The notes beneath the pieces were generated by a model. That model saw only the letters and a program-made list of their open reading frames with translations. It had not been told where the DNA came from and searched no databases. Shown in pieces: positions 17,019 through 26,229 of a DNA stretch of 64,000 nt (position 1 is its first letter; each line of letters begins with the position of its first letter). Source of the stretch: Posidoniimonas polymericola (GTDB lineage: Bacteria > Planctomycetota > Planctomycetia > Pirellulales > Lacipirellulaceae); contig NZ_SJPO01000007.1 in assembly GCF_007859935.1 (NCBI RefSeq), positions 124,001 through 188,000 on the forward strand, in the 5' to 3' direction. The translations under genes and the position numbers were made by a program.

Positions 17019-17858
17019 ATGCACCACGACCAAGCTGCCCCCGAGGAATCGTTAGCACCCGCCGGCGGCGGATGGCACTGCAGCCACCTGTACTACTCGT
17101 TTGATCGCCCTGCATTGGCCGTGCTCGACGGGGCAGGGCGGCGGGCCGTGGCGGACGCGGTGACCGCGGCGCTCGACCCGTCTGCGGGGCACGCTCCGCT
17201 GCGGATGCAGACCTCGATCGTCAGCGGTCACAAGGCCGACTTCGGCGTGATGCTGATGGACCCGGACCCGCTGAAAATCGATGCGGTGCATCAGGTTTTG
17301 ATGTCTGGACCTGCGGGTCCGGTTTTAACGCTCGGGTACTCGTTTGTCTCGGTGACAGAGATCAGCGAGTACGTGCCGAGCGTCGAGGACTACGGCAAGC
17401 GGGTGGCCGCCGAGGGCGACGAGCCCGGCTCGCCGGCCTACGAGGCCAAGGTAAAGGCGTACGCCGGTCGGCTGGAAGGCATGAACAGGCAACGACTTAC
17501 GCCCGAACTACCCCCCTACCAGTCCTGCTGCTTCTACCCGATGAATAAGAAGCGTAAGGTCGGCGAGAACTGGTTCACCCTGCCCAAGAAAGAGCGGAAT
17601 CGGCTGATGGGCGAGCACGCCCGCAGCGGGATGGCCTTCGCAGGGAAGGTGAGCCAGCTGATTACGGTGGGAATTGGTTTGGATGATTGGGAGTGGGGGG
17701 TTACACTGTGGGGGAGCAACCCAGAGTACCTGAAAGACATCGTTTACCAGATGCGTTTCGATGAGGCGAGCGCCCGCTACGCGGAGTTCGGCCCCTTTCT
17801 TGTTGGGTACGTTTGCACTCCTAAGCAACTTATTGAGCACTGTCGGGTAGTCGTCTAA
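17019..17858 (+). CDS. hemQ: Coproheme decarboxylase HemQ (chlorite dismutase family)
   Basis: A 279-residue protein of the HemQ/ChdC branch of the chlorite dismutase fold. The coproheme-contacting signature is YPMNKKR with Tyr173 (radical-forming tyrosine) and Lys177. NWFTLP follows, and the proximal haem ligand is His200 in GEHARSG. LDDWEWGVTL completes the family pattern. HemQ removes two propionate carboxyls from coproheme III with H2O2 to give haem b, the last step of the coproporphyrin-dependent pathway. The frame is open 39 codons further upstream, but the ATG at 17019 starts near the homologous part. It stands alone, with no haem genes next to it in this window. Confidence 0.92.
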   Translation: MHHDQAAPEESLAPAGGGWHCSHLYYSFDRPALAVLDGAGRRAVADAVTAALDPSAGHAPLRMQTSIVSGHKADFGVMLMDPDPLKIDAVHQVLMSGPAGPVLTLGYSFVSVTEISEYVPSVEDYGKRVAAEGDEPGSPAYEAKVKAYAGRLEGMNRQRLTPELPPYQSCCFYPMNKKRKVGENWFTLPKKERNRLMGEHARSGMAFAGKVSQLITVGIGLDDWEWGVTLWGSNPEYLKDIVYQMRFDEASARYAEFGPFLVGYVCTPKQLIEHCRVVV

Positions 17859-18094
17859 TGCGCGTTTAATCGGCGAGATTGTGGACGCGGGGCCCTAGCG
17901 GCCTGCGTGCCTGCCGAGCTGACGACCCAGCCTGACTCTTCTCTATCCCCTCTATCCCGCCCGTAGCTCCCCGGGTTGAGGTTGCTGGTTCCCGTTTGCG
18001 GATGTTTCGCCCGATTGAGCGCGCGTTGGCCAAAGCGTCGTGTGTCGTCGGATCGATTAGAGAGATAAGCACCGCGATTCAGGAACCGAGCCAG

Positions 18095-19759
18095 ATGAAA
18101 GCATTAACCGTAGCCGCCCTGCTTGCGACGCAGATGCTAGCGTCCGCGTCGGCGGTCGAGTACCGCACCTTTGACGGCAGCTACAACAACCTTTCGTCCG
18201 CCGCCACTTCCCAGTGGGGCGCGGCTGGTTCTGAACTGCTGCGGATGGCCCCGGCCGACTACCGCGGCGACGCGGCGTTCGGCTCGGCGGTCGACAGCCG
18301 CGGCCGGCTTTCGGGCCGTGAGATCAGCAACCTGCTGGTTTCGCAGACCACGACCGTCGGCAACATCCGCGGCATGACCAGCGGCGTCTGGCAGTGGGGG
18401 CAGTTCCTCGACCACGACATCGACTTCACGCCCGGCGGCGGGGCCGAGGTGACGGTGATGATGTCGCCCGCCGACCCGTACGGGATGACGATGATCCCGT
18501 TCAGCCGCTCCGACCATGTCCACGACGCCGCGCTCGACCGGCAGCAGATCAACCACATCACCAGCTACATCGACGCCTCGAATGTCTATGGCTCGGACGC
18601 CACGCGCGCCTCGGCGCTCCGGGAGTACTCCGGCGGCCGCTTGAAGAGCAGCGGTGGTGGTTTGCTGCTGCCCACCAACGACATGGCCGGTCTGGGCGCC
18701 CTAGACAACGACAACCAGGGACCGGAGACAACTCTGTTTGTCGCCGGCGACATCCGCGCCAACGAGCAGCTCGGCCTGACCTCGATGCACACGCTGTTCA
18801 TGCGTGAGCACAACCGGCTGGCGGACACGCTGTCCGCGACCCACGCGGGAGACGCCACGTGGGACGACGAGCGGATCTACCAGACCGCCCGACGGATTGT
18901 TGGCGCCGAGATCCAGGCGATCACCTACAACGAGTTCCTGCCTGCCCTGCTGGGGTCGTACGCCCCGGCGGCCGCGGACTACGCGTACGACGCCGGCGTC
19001 AACGCGACGATCGCCAACGAGTTCTCGACCTCCTTTTTCCGCGTCGGCCACAGTATGCTGCCGAACGAGATCAAGCTGTCGAGCGATTACGGTGCGTCGG
19101 CCGGCTCGATCAGCCTTGCCGAGGCCTTCTTTACGCCCAGCAGGATCATAAACAGCCCCGACATGGTCGAGGACGTCATGATGGGCCTGATGATGCAGCA
19201 GTCGCAGGAGATCGACACCCAGATGGTGGACAGCGTGCGGAACTTCCTGTTCGCCCCGACCGGCCAGATGGGGCTCGACCTGGCGGCGCTGAATATCCAA
19301 CGCGGCCGCGACCACGGCCTGCCAGACTACAACACGCTCCGCCAAGCCTACGGGCTATCGGCGGTGACCTCGTTTGCGGACATCACCTCGGACTCCAACC
19401 TGCAGTCGATCCTGGCCCAGGTCTACGGCGGGGTCGACAACATCGACCCGTGGGTCGGCGCGCTGTCGGAGGACCACCTCAGCGGCGCCAGCCTCGGCCC
19501 GCTGATGACGGTCGCGCTGATTGAGCAGTTTAGCCGTCTGCGGGACGGCGACCGGTTCTTCTTCGCCGGCGACGCGTTCCTGCAGTCGAACGAGGTTGCC
19601 GCGATGGTCGACTTCTCCAACCTGTCCATGATGGACCTGCTCGACTGGAACATGGCGATGAGCGGCATGCCCGCCAACTTCTTCATGATCCCGGAGCCGG
19701 CGTCGCTGTGGTTGGCGCTGGCTGCCCTCGCCCTGCCGGCCAGGCGCCGGGTTTTCTGA
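18095..19759 (+). CDS. Animal-type haem peroxidase with PEP-CTERM tail
   Basis: A 554-residue secreted protein: signal peptide MKALTVAALLATQMLASASA, then a full animal haem peroxidase (peroxidasin/myeloperoxidase-like) domain from about 22 to 525. Catalytic landmarks are intact: distal His107 in WGQFLDHD with Asp108 as a possible covalent haem link, SYIDASNVYGS near 160, proximal His319 in FRVGHSM, and NIQRGRDHGLPDYN later. The C-terminus is a PEP-CTERM signal (IPEP, hydrophobic stretch, RRR). It should oxidise halides or phenols with H2O2 outside the cytoplasm, anchored or released by an exosortase. I chose the ATG at 18095 because it starts the signal peptide. Confidence 0.93.
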   Translation: MKALTVAALLATQMLASASAVEYRTFDGSYNNLSSAATSQWGAAGSELLRMAPADYRGDAAFGSAVDSRGRLSGREISNLLVSQTTTVGNIRGMTSGVWQWGQFLDHDIDFTPGGGAEVTVMMSPADPYGMTMIPFSRSDHVHDAALDRQQINHITSYIDASNVYGSDATRASALREYSGGRLKSSGGGLLLPTNDMAGLGALDNDNQGPETTLFVAGDIRANEQLGLTSMHTLFMREHNRLADTLSATHAGDATWDDERIYQTARRIVGAEIQAITYNEFLPALLGSYAPAAADYAYDAGVNATIANEFSTSFFRVGHSMLPNEIKLSSDYGASAGSISLAEAFFTPSRIINSPDMVEDVMMGLMMQQSQEIDTQMVDSVRNFLFAPTGQMGLDLAALNIQRGRDHGLPDYNTLRQAYGLSAVTSFADITSDSNLQSILAQVYGGVDNIDPWVGALSEDHLSGASLGPLMTVALIEQFSRLRDGDRFFFAGDAFLQSNEVAAMVDFSNLSMMDLLDWNMAMSGMPANFFMIPEPASLWLALAALALPARRRVF

Positions 19760-19779
19760 TAGCCCTGCTAGCCTTAGAA

Positions 19780-19801
19780 TCACGGACTTCGATATCCGTG
19801 A
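19780..19801. terminator. Hairpin between the peroxidase gene and upp
   Basis: TCACGGA (19780-19786) and TCCGTGA (19795-19801) form a perfect 7-bp stem with an 8-nt loop, 21 bp after the peroxidase stop. No T-run follows, so it is only a possible terminator or mRNA end-stabiliser. Confidence 0.4.
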
Positions 19802-19825
19802 CCCGCAGGCGAAACAAGGTCATCT

Positions 19826-20458
19826 ATGCCAGGCGTCCATGAGGTCGTCCACCCGCTGATCGGTCGGCACCTGACGGTGTTGCGAAACGAAACGACCCGG
19901 CCGGCGGAATTCCGCGGCTCGGTTCGCCGCCTCGCGACGCTGCTCGCCTACGAGGCGACCAAGGACCTCGGCTCCCTGCCGACCAAGGTCAAGACGCCGG
20001 TCGCCATGGCCGAAGGCTGCGAGCTGACCGACCGCATCGGGCTGGTACCCATCCTGCGGGCGGGGCTCGGCATGGTCGACCCGGTGCTGGACCTGATCCC
20101 GTCGGCCGAGGTGTGGCACCTCGGGCTCTACCGCGACGAGGAGACCGCCCAGCCGGTCCGCTACTACGACAAGCTCCCGCCGGGCAAGCCGGTTGACACC
20201 GCGCTGGTGCTCGACCCGATGCTCGCGACCGGCGGCTCGGCCGTGGCCGCGCTGCAGACGCTTTACGAGTGGGGCGTCGGCCGGGCGAAGGTGCTGTCGC
20301 TGATCGCCTCGCAGGAGGGCGTCGACACCGTGGCCGCGGCCTTCCCGCAGGCGCAGGTGTACGTCTGCAAGGTCGACCCGGAGCTCAACGACCAGAAGTT
20401 CATTGTGCCGGGGCTTGGCGACGCCGGCGACCGCTCGTTCAACACGATCATCCACTAA
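19826..20458 (+). CDS. upp: Uracil phosphoribosyltransferase
   Basis: A 210-residue protein of the usual UPRT length. It joins uracil to PRPP to make UMP in the cytoplasm. The PRPP-binding motif VLDPMLATGGSA is at about 128-139, and the uracil-binding C-terminal loop VPGLGDAGDR is intact. AAGG lies about 8 nt before the ATG. It is followed after 13 bp by a nucleoside transporter and then by hpt, so this is a nucleobase/nucleoside salvage operon. Confidence 0.97.
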   Translation: MPGVHEVVHPLIGRHLTVLRNETTRPAEFRGSVRRLATLLAYEATKDLGSLPTKVKTPVAMAEGCELTDRIGLVPILRAGLGMVDPVLDLIPSAEVWHLGLYRDEETAQPVRYYDKLPPGKPVDTALVLDPMLATGGSAVAALQTLYEWGVGRAKVLSLIASQEGVDTVAAAFPQAQVYVCKVDPELNDQKFIVPGLGDAGDRSFNTIIH

Positions 20459-20471
20459 CCACGGGGGCGGA

Positions 20472-21725
20472 ATGGAGCGGTACGTAAGCCTGCTGGGCCT
20501 GCTGGTGATGATCCTGCTGGCCTGGCTGATGAGTGCCCACAAGTCACGCGTGAATTGGCGCGTGGTCGTGATGGGACTCGCCCTGCAGTTTGCCTTCGCT
20601 TTGTTGATCCTCAAGGCCCCGGGCGGTCAGTACGTCTTCCAGCAGCTGGGCGAGTTCTTCAACCGCTTGCTGTCGTTTGTCGACGAGGGGTCGATGCTGA
20701 TGTTTGGGGTCAACCCGAGCGAGGCCGACGAGGGGATGCCGCCCCGGGTCGTGCTGCTGCGTACGTTCGCCTTCGGCGTCCTCCCGACGATTATCTTCTT
20801 CTCATCGCTGATGTCGGTCCTGTACCACATCGGCTTGATGCAGCTGGTCGTCGGCGGACTGGCGTGGGTGATGCGTCGGACGCTGGGCACTTCCGGCGCC
20901 GAGACCCTCTCGGCGGCGGCGAACATTTTTGTCGGCCAGACCGAGGCGCCCCTCGTTATCCGACCCTACGTCGGGACCATGACGCTCTCCGAGCTCATGG
21001 TCGTGATGGTCGGCGGGTTCGCGACCATCGCCGGCGGCGTGTTCGCCATCTACGTCAAGTTTGGCATCGACGCGGGCCACCTGCTTACTGCTTCGGTAAT
21101 CTCCGCCCCGGCGGCCCTGCTGATCGCCAAGGTGATGCAGCCCGAGGTCGAAGAGCCCGAGACCGCCGGGGTCGCCCCGGCGCGGATGGAGGCCGCCAGC
21201 GGCAACGTGCTCGAGGCCGCGGCCGAGGGGGCCTCCGCGGGCATGCGGCTGGCCCTCAACGTCGCGGCGATGCTGATCGCCTTCGTGGCGTTGGTCGCCA
21301 TGCTCAACGCGTTGGTCGGTTGGGTAGGCGGGCTGGCGGGTTTCGAGGGCGAGGCTGCCTGGAGCATGCAGAAGGCGTTCGGCTACGCGTTCGCTCCGCT
21401 GGCGTGGCTGATGGGCATCGAGTCCAAAGACTGCCTGCCGGCGGGCGTGATGCTGGGCGAGAAGATGGTGCTGAACGAGTTCTACGCCTACCTTTCCCTC
21501 AGCGATGCTATCGGTGCTGAAAAAATAAGTGAGCGGACTGCCACGATCCTCACCTACGCCCTGTGCGGTTTCGCTAATTTCAGCTCGATTGGCATCCAGC
21601 TGGGGGGCATCGGCGGCATCGCGCCGGAGCGGAGGGGCGACTTGGCGAAGCTCGCCCTGCGCGCCATGCTGGGGGGCACCCTCGCCGCGTTCATGACGGC
21701 GTGCATCGCCGCGGCCTTGATTTGA
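20472..21725 (+). CDS. nupC: Concentrative nucleoside transporter (NupC/CNT family)
   Basis: A 417-residue multi-pass inner-membrane protein of CNT length. Family motifs seen are GQTEAPLVIRPY near residue 160, the Gly-rich GGFATIAGGVFAIY after it, and the C-terminal CGFANFSSIGIQLGGIG. CNT proteins import nucleosides using a Na+ or H+ gradient. The ATG at 20472 lies 13 bp after the upp stop with a GGGGGCGGA sequence just before it, indicating co-transcription with upp. Imported nucleosides would feed the phosphoribosyltransferases on either side after phosphorolysis. Confidence 0.93.
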   Translation: MERYVSLLGLLVMILLAWLMSAHKSRVNWRVVVMGLALQFAFALLILKAPGGQYVFQQLGEFFNRLLSFVDEGSMLMFGVNPSEADEGMPPRVVLLRTFAFGVLPTIIFFSSLMSVLYHIGLMQLVVGGLAWVMRRTLGTSGAETLSAAANIFVGQTEAPLVIRPYVGTMTLSELMVVMVGGFATIAGGVFAIYVKFGIDAGHLLTASVISAPAALLIAKVMQPEVEEPETAGVAPARMEAASGNVLEAAAEGASAGMRLALNVAAMLIAFVALVAMLNALVGWVGGLAGFEGEAAWSMQKAFGYAFAPLAWLMGIESKDCLPAGVMLGEKMVLNEFYAYLSLSDAIGAEKISERTATILTYALCGFANFSSIGIQLGGIGGIAPERRGDLAKLALRAMLGGTLAAFMTACIAAALI

Positions 21726-21776
21726 TCATCCTCTTTGTCCGGTTCACGGGCCCCTCAACCTGCTTTCAAGATCCTT

Positions 21777-22331
21777 ATGAAGACCCTCCTCACCCGTGAA
21801 GAACTGAACCAGGGCGTCGCGCGGATGGCCGGTCAGATTCACGACCGCTACGCCGACCGGCAGTTGACCATCATTAGCGTGCTGACCGGCAGCATGGTGC
21901 TGGTCGCCGACCTGATCCGAGAGATCGACCTGCCGATGCGGCTCGGTGTGATTGAGGCCAGCAGCTACCGCGGGGCCACCACCACCCGCGGCGAGCTGAC
22001 CATCAACGCCAAGCCGATGCTCGACATCACCGGCCGCGACGTGCTGCTGGTCGACGACATCTTCGACACCGGCCACACGCTGGTCAAAGTGATCGAGAAG
22101 ATGCAGGAGTTCAACCCGGCCAGCGTCCGCTCGGCGGTGCTGCTCCGCAAGCACGGCCGCCAGGAGGTGCAGGCCGTGCCCGACTTCGTCGCGTTCGACA
22201 TCCCCGACGAGTTTGTCGTCGGCTACGGCCTCGACTACGAAGACCTGTACCGCAACCTGCCGTACCTTGCCGCCCTCGAAGAGCACGACCTCGACCACCA
22301 CAAGAAGCTGGTCGAGGTCCACAAGAGCTAG
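21777..22331 (+). CDS. hpt: Hypoxanthine phosphoribosyltransferase
   Basis: A 184-residue protein. The PRPP-binding motif LLVDDIFDTGHTL is at 90-102, and TGSMVLVADLIREI near 37-50 is the early family block. It converts hypoxanthine or guanine plus PRPP to IMP or GMP. A TTG start 14 codons upstream exists, but the ATG at 21777 gives the normal family length. It is the third gene of the salvage run after upp and the transporter, with 51 bp before it. Confidence 0.95.
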   Translation: MKTLLTREELNQGVARMAGQIHDRYADRQLTIISVLTGSMVLVADLIREIDLPMRLGVIEASSYRGATTTRGELTINAKPMLDITGRDVLLVDDIFDTGHTLVKVIEKMQEFNPASVRSAVLLRKHGRQEVQAVPDFVAFDIPDEFVVGYGLDYEDLYRNLPYLAALEEHDLDHHKKLVEVHKS

Positions 22332-22593
22332 CGCTGCGGCCGCGCTCGGCGTAGCTGCTCCTCCTCGACCGTGTCCGCGCCTGCCGCCATCGGTTTCTCG
22401 CAGGTGTTGCGCGTGGCCGCCGGCTTAGCGTGCACTGATCCGCAGATTGCGCGGTTTTTGGGCCGCAAGAGATTATTTTGCTTTTCTTCATTGTCCGGCG
22501 TCACAGACCCTGCGTCGGAGACGTTACCGGATAGAGCGGGCATGAATGCCTGCCTCGGTCGTAGCCAGGCGAAGAACTACCGGCGAGACGACG

Positions 22594-23163
22594 ATGCCGA
22601 GGACCGTGTTGACTGGATCAACGCTAGAACCAGAGGCGTTCGTGCTGCTGATTGCACGGCACGAGCGGCGCATCCGTGGCTTTATCGCCACGCTGCTCCC
22701 CTTCGACCGCGACGCGGTCGACGATCTGATTCAGACCACCTACCTCGTGGCGTGGCGGAAGCTTGCCGAGTTCCGCTACGAGAGGGAAACCCCCGACGAA
22801 GAGGCGGTCCGCTGGATCATCGCCATCGCCCGGTTCGAGACCTTCAGCCACATGCGCGCCAACAAGAAGCACCGCTACGCCGAGCTCGACGAGCAGCTGC
22901 TCGGTCAGATCGCCGATGTGCAGTCGGAAGACTGGGGCCGGTTTGACGCCCGCTGGCGGGCTTTTGGGTCGTGCGTGCAGAAGCTCGAGGGCTCGCAGCG
23001 AGAGGTCATCCGGCTCCGGTATGGGCTGGGGTTGTCGCTCGACGAGATCGGTCAGCGCTACGGCAAGCTACCCAACACCATCGCGGCGCGGCTCTCGCGG
23101 ATCCGCAGGGCTTTAGAAAAGTGCATAGGAACCTCGTTGCAGAACGAGGGCTACTGTCGATGA
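22594..23163 (+). CDS. ECF-type RNA polymerase sigma factor (planctomycete group)
   Basis: A 189-residue sigma-70-like protein. Region 2 is seen at about 43-60 (DDLIQTTYLVAWRKLAEF). Region 4 forms the helix-turn-helix REVIRLRYGLGLSLDEIGQRY and following sequence near 140-175. It resembles the Rhodopirellula-type ECF factors that sit next to FecR/LamG proteins. The stop codon overlaps the start of the next gene as ATGA, so the two are translationally coupled. An ATG 16 codons upstream is possible; I prefer 22594, where the conserved protein begins. It likely directs transcription of the module downstream. Confidence 0.88.
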   Translation: MPRTVLTGSTLEPEAFVLLIARHERRIRGFIATLLPFDRDAVDDLIQTTYLVAWRKLAEFRYERETPDEEAVRWIIAIARFETFSHMRANKKHRYAELDEQLLGQIADVQSEDWGRFDARWRAFGSCVQKLEGSQREVIRLRYGLGLSLDEIGQRYGKLPNTIAARLSRIRRALEKCIGTSLQNEGYCR

Positions 23164-24980
23164 GCGGGGCCAACCCAGACAACCCGAACGGAGGCAGTCC
23201 GAACGGTCGGACCATCGGCGACGCCGACCGGCTAGAGCAGCTGCTCGAACAGCTGGTCGTCGCGACGCTCGAGCCGCAGCAGCGGGCGGAGCTCGCCGTC
23301 CTGATCCGCAACGACCCCGAGGCCGCCCGGCAGTTTGCCCAGGCGATCCACCTCCGGGAGTGCCTGAGCGACTACGGCGCCAGTGAGAGCGCCGGTGAGA
23401 GTGCGGGGGGGGAGTCAGGGGCTGCCGCTCACCAAGCGGCGTTGACGCCAGCGACCGCCACGCTCGCTGCCCGGGCCGGTGTGGGGCGGTGCGAATCTGA
23501 GCTCCGCGACAACGACGCTGACGCGGGATTTCCGACCCGCCGCTGGGGCGGTTGGTTCCCGCTCGCCCTGGCGACCTGCCTGGCGCTAGCGGTGGGCCTT
23601 GCGGCCGGGCGGATGACGCTCGGCCCGCCAGTCGCGGAGCGTGACGACGCGGCGGCTCCAACCACGACCACCACGGTTGTGCGTCCCAATTTTGAAGTCG
23701 GCGGCGCGGGCTACGACCGGCTCGGCCGGGTGGCGGCCTTGTCGCCCGACGCGTCTTCGGACGGTTTGCTGCGGCCGCTGCAGGTCGGCGATCTGCTGCG
23801 GCGGGGCGAGGTGGTCCAGCTCACCCGAGGGGTGATGCAGGTCAGCTTTGCCGCCGGCCCGGAAGTCATCGTGCAGGGCCCGGCCGAGTTTTCCGTCGTC
23901 GACGACCTGGCGATCTACGTCCACCGCGGTCGGGTCACGGCCAAGTCGCCCGGCCGGTTCACGCTGCAGACCTCGCTGGTCGCCGCGCAGGCCGAACGCG
24001 CCGAGGTCGGCGTGGTCGCCGACGCCGAGCACGCAGTCGAGCTGTACGCGTTCGACGGCAGCGTCGCGGTCAACTCCAACCCACACCGCCAGGTCGAGCA
24101 GGAGACCCTGCGGGTGCTCAAGGCCGACCAGGGCGTCGGCGTGACCCGCAAGGGGAACTCCACGCGCCTGACCGCGGTCAACACCGAGGTCCCCACCGAC
24201 ATGGTGCGCGACTGGGCCGAGGTCACCACCCAGCTGCACCCCTACGAGCAACTCGTGCTGGCCGACCGGCCGCTCGCCTACTGGCCGCTCTACCGCGTGC
24301 GGCGGAACCGCCGCGTGCTCGACCTCACCCAGCACGGCTACGACGGCCAGGCCATCGGCAACTGGCCCGCCGAACTCAACGACGCCTCGTCCACACAGGT
24401 CCGCGGCGCCTACTTCGACGGCGAGTCGTACATCGAGCCCGACTCGAAGCCGCCGGTCGATCTGGAGTCCGGCTTCACCATCGAGGGCTGGGCCAAGGTG
24501 CTCGGCGGGCCGGAGTTCCAGTCGGTGTTCACGTCGCGGTGGGTGTTCGGCTCCAACACGCCGAGCCAGCAGTGCTTCGGCTTCACGCTCTACGCCGGCG
24601 ACGACGACAAGTGGCAGTTCTGGAGCGGCTCCGGCGAGTACGGCGCGATGTGGCAGATGCTCAGCGGGAACAAAACGCTCGAACGTCACCGCTGGACGCA
24701 CGTCGCGGCCAGCTTCCGGCCAGAGAAGACTAAAGAGGGCGAGTGGGTCGAGGGGACCGTGCAGCTGTACGTCAACGGGCAGCCCGCCGCCAGCGGAACG
24801 CACCGGATGTCGCTGCTGGACTTCGAGTGGCCCGCCCGGATCGGCGCCGCGGAGTTCGTGCCCAAGTCGCTGACCTCGTGGCTGTTCCGCGGCGAGCTGC
24901 GGGACGTTGCGCTCTACGACTACCCGTTGTCCGACGAGAGGATCCGCACGCACCAGACGCAGGGCGAGCACGCCACCTAA
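23160..24980 (+). CDS. Anti-sigma-like membrane protein with FecR and LamG domains
   Basis: A 606-residue protein. The N-terminal cytoplasmic part (1-130) contains a helical anti-sigma-like segment (DRLEQLLEQLVVATLEPQQR near 23-42). One membrane helix spans about 131-150. A FecR domain follows (about 190-350, with LTRGVMQVSFAAGPEVIVQGPAEF). A LamG/concanavalin-like domain covers about 400-600 (FDGESYIEPDSKPP..., FTIEGWAKV). The start overlaps the sigma factor stop by 4 bp. The likely role is to hold the sigma factor until the outer LamG part senses a ligand, probably a polysaccharide; that is inference from architecture. Confidence 0.87.
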   Translation: MSGANPDNPNGGSPNGRTIGDADRLEQLLEQLVVATLEPQQRAELAVLIRNDPEAARQFAQAIHLRECLSDYGASESAGESAGGESGAAAHQAALTPATATLAARAGVGRCESELRDNDADAGFPTRRWGGWFPLALATCLALAVGLAAGRMTLGPPVAERDDAAAPTTTTTVVRPNFEVGGAGYDRLGRVAALSPDASSDGLLRPLQVGDLLRRGEVVQLTRGVMQVSFAAGPEVIVQGPAEFSVVDDLAIYVHRGRVTAKSPGRFTLQTSLVAAQAERAEVGVVADAEHAVELYAFDGSVAVNSNPHRQVEQETLRVLKADQGVGVTRKGNSTRLTAVNTEVPTDMVRDWAEVTTQLHPYEQLVLADRPLAYWPLYRVRRNRRVLDLTQHGYDGQAIGNWPAELNDASSTQVRGAYFDGESYIEPDSKPPVDLESGFTIEGWAKVLGGPEFQSVFTSRWVFGSNTPSQQCFGFTLYAGDDDKWQFWSGSGEYGAMWQMLSGNKTLERHRWTHVAASFRPEKTKEGEWVEGTVQLYVNGQPAASGTHRMSLLDFEWPARIGAAEFVPKSLTSWLFRGELRDVALYDYPLSDERIRTHQTQGEHAT

Positions 24981-25028
24981 GGCGATCCTTTAATTGTCAC
25001 GCACCCACAGCAGCCCGAGAGGGGACGC

Positions 25029-26123
25029 ATGGAACGCAATACAACTACCCACCGCGGCCGCCAGCCCCAGCACGGGTTCACCCTCGTGGAGTTGCTGGTA
25101 GTGATCGCCATCATCGGCGTGCTGATTGCGCTCTTGCTGCCGGCGGTGCAGGCCGCCCGCGAGGCCGCCCGCCGCACCCAGTGCACCAACCAGCTCCGCC
25201 AGCTCGCCCTGGCGTTCCACAACCACCACGACACGCACAAGCACATGCCGACCGGCGGGTGGAATTTCGCCTGGCTGGGCAACCCCGACTACGGGTACGG
25301 CAAGCACCAGCCGGGCAACTGGCTGTACAACATTCTGCCTTATATAGAAGAAGCGAACCTGCACGATATAGGAGCCGGCGCCACCGGAGCCGCGCGCGAC
25401 CAAGCGAGCGTGCAGCGCGTTCAGACCCCGTTCGAGGGCATGACATGCCCCAGTCGCCGGAGGGCCAACGTGTTCGCGAATGGAGCGAGCACTACCTTTG
25501 CGGAGTGTGTCAATCCGGTCCAACTCTGTAGCAAGACGGACTACGCCGCCAACGCGGGTGACATGTACAACCCGGAGCCGTACGCGTCGTCCGAGCCGGG
25601 AGAGGCTCTACCTAATGTCAGCAACGTCGACTACGACTCGTTGAAAGCCTTCAGCTGGAAGCCTGTTTGGAAGGCTGGAGACCCCACAAATCCCGACAAT
25701 CTGGTCTACGTGCGTGACGCAACCGGCATTGTCTACACACGTTCGCAAGTCGCATTTCGTAGGATTACCGACGGCACGTCAAACGTCTACATGGTTGGCG
25801 AAAAATACCTATCTACCCTCCACTACGAAACCGGGATGGGTGAGGGCGACAACGAGCCAGGCTTTACCGGAGGAAACGACGATACACTCCGCACAACGGT
25901 AAAGACGGTCAAGGGGATTGGGGGCGGCGATGTCAAGCTCGCACGCGACAGCGAATCTAATGTCAAGAAGATTGACAGCACCAAGTTTGGCTCCGCCCAC
26001 ACCGGCGGGTTCAACATGGCGTTCTGTGACGGGTCGGTCCGGCTCGTGAACTTTGAGGTCGACCCCGATGTGCACCGCCTGCGGGGCAACCGGGCCGACG
26101 GGGTCGTGCTGGCGGACGAGTGA
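25029..26123 (+). CDS. DUF1559 pseudopilin-like protein
   Basis: A 364-residue protein. The prepilin-type N-terminus has a cleavage site after Gly16 (QHG / FTLVELLVVIAIIG) with Glu at the fifth mature position, followed by the long hydrophobic helix and LLPAVQAAREAARRTQC. The body is DUF1559, ending with the HTGGFNMAFCDGSV signature. Planctomycetes carry dozens of these; they are exported through a type II secretion/type IV pilus-like path and their function is unknown. GAGAGGGGA lies just before the ATG. It is 48 bp after the FecR/LamG gene, so probably in the same operon. Confidence 0.93.
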   Translation: MERNTTTHRGRQPQHGFTLVELLVVIAIIGVLIALLLPAVQAAREAARRTQCTNQLRQLALAFHNHHDTHKHMPTGGWNFAWLGNPDYGYGKHQPGNWLYNILPYIEEANLHDIGAGATGAARDQASVQRVQTPFEGMTCPSRRRANVFANGASTTFAECVNPVQLCSKTDYAANAGDMYNPEPYASSEPGEALPNVSNVDYDSLKAFSWKPVWKAGDPTNPDNLVYVRDATGIVYTRSQVAFRRITDGTSNVYMVGEKYLSTLHYETGMGEGDNEPGFTGGNDDTLRTTVKTVKGIGGGDVKLARDSESNVKKIDSTKFGSAHTGGFNMAFCDGSVRLVNFEVDPDVHRLRGNRADGVVLADE

Positions 26124-26229
26124 GCCGGGCGTCGGGCTCCTGCAAGCGGGCGTTGAGCGGCAGGCGGAAAGAGAAAGTGGGCACGCGACTGTATTCCATT
26201 TCTTCTATCACCTTTGGAGTCTAGTTCTC

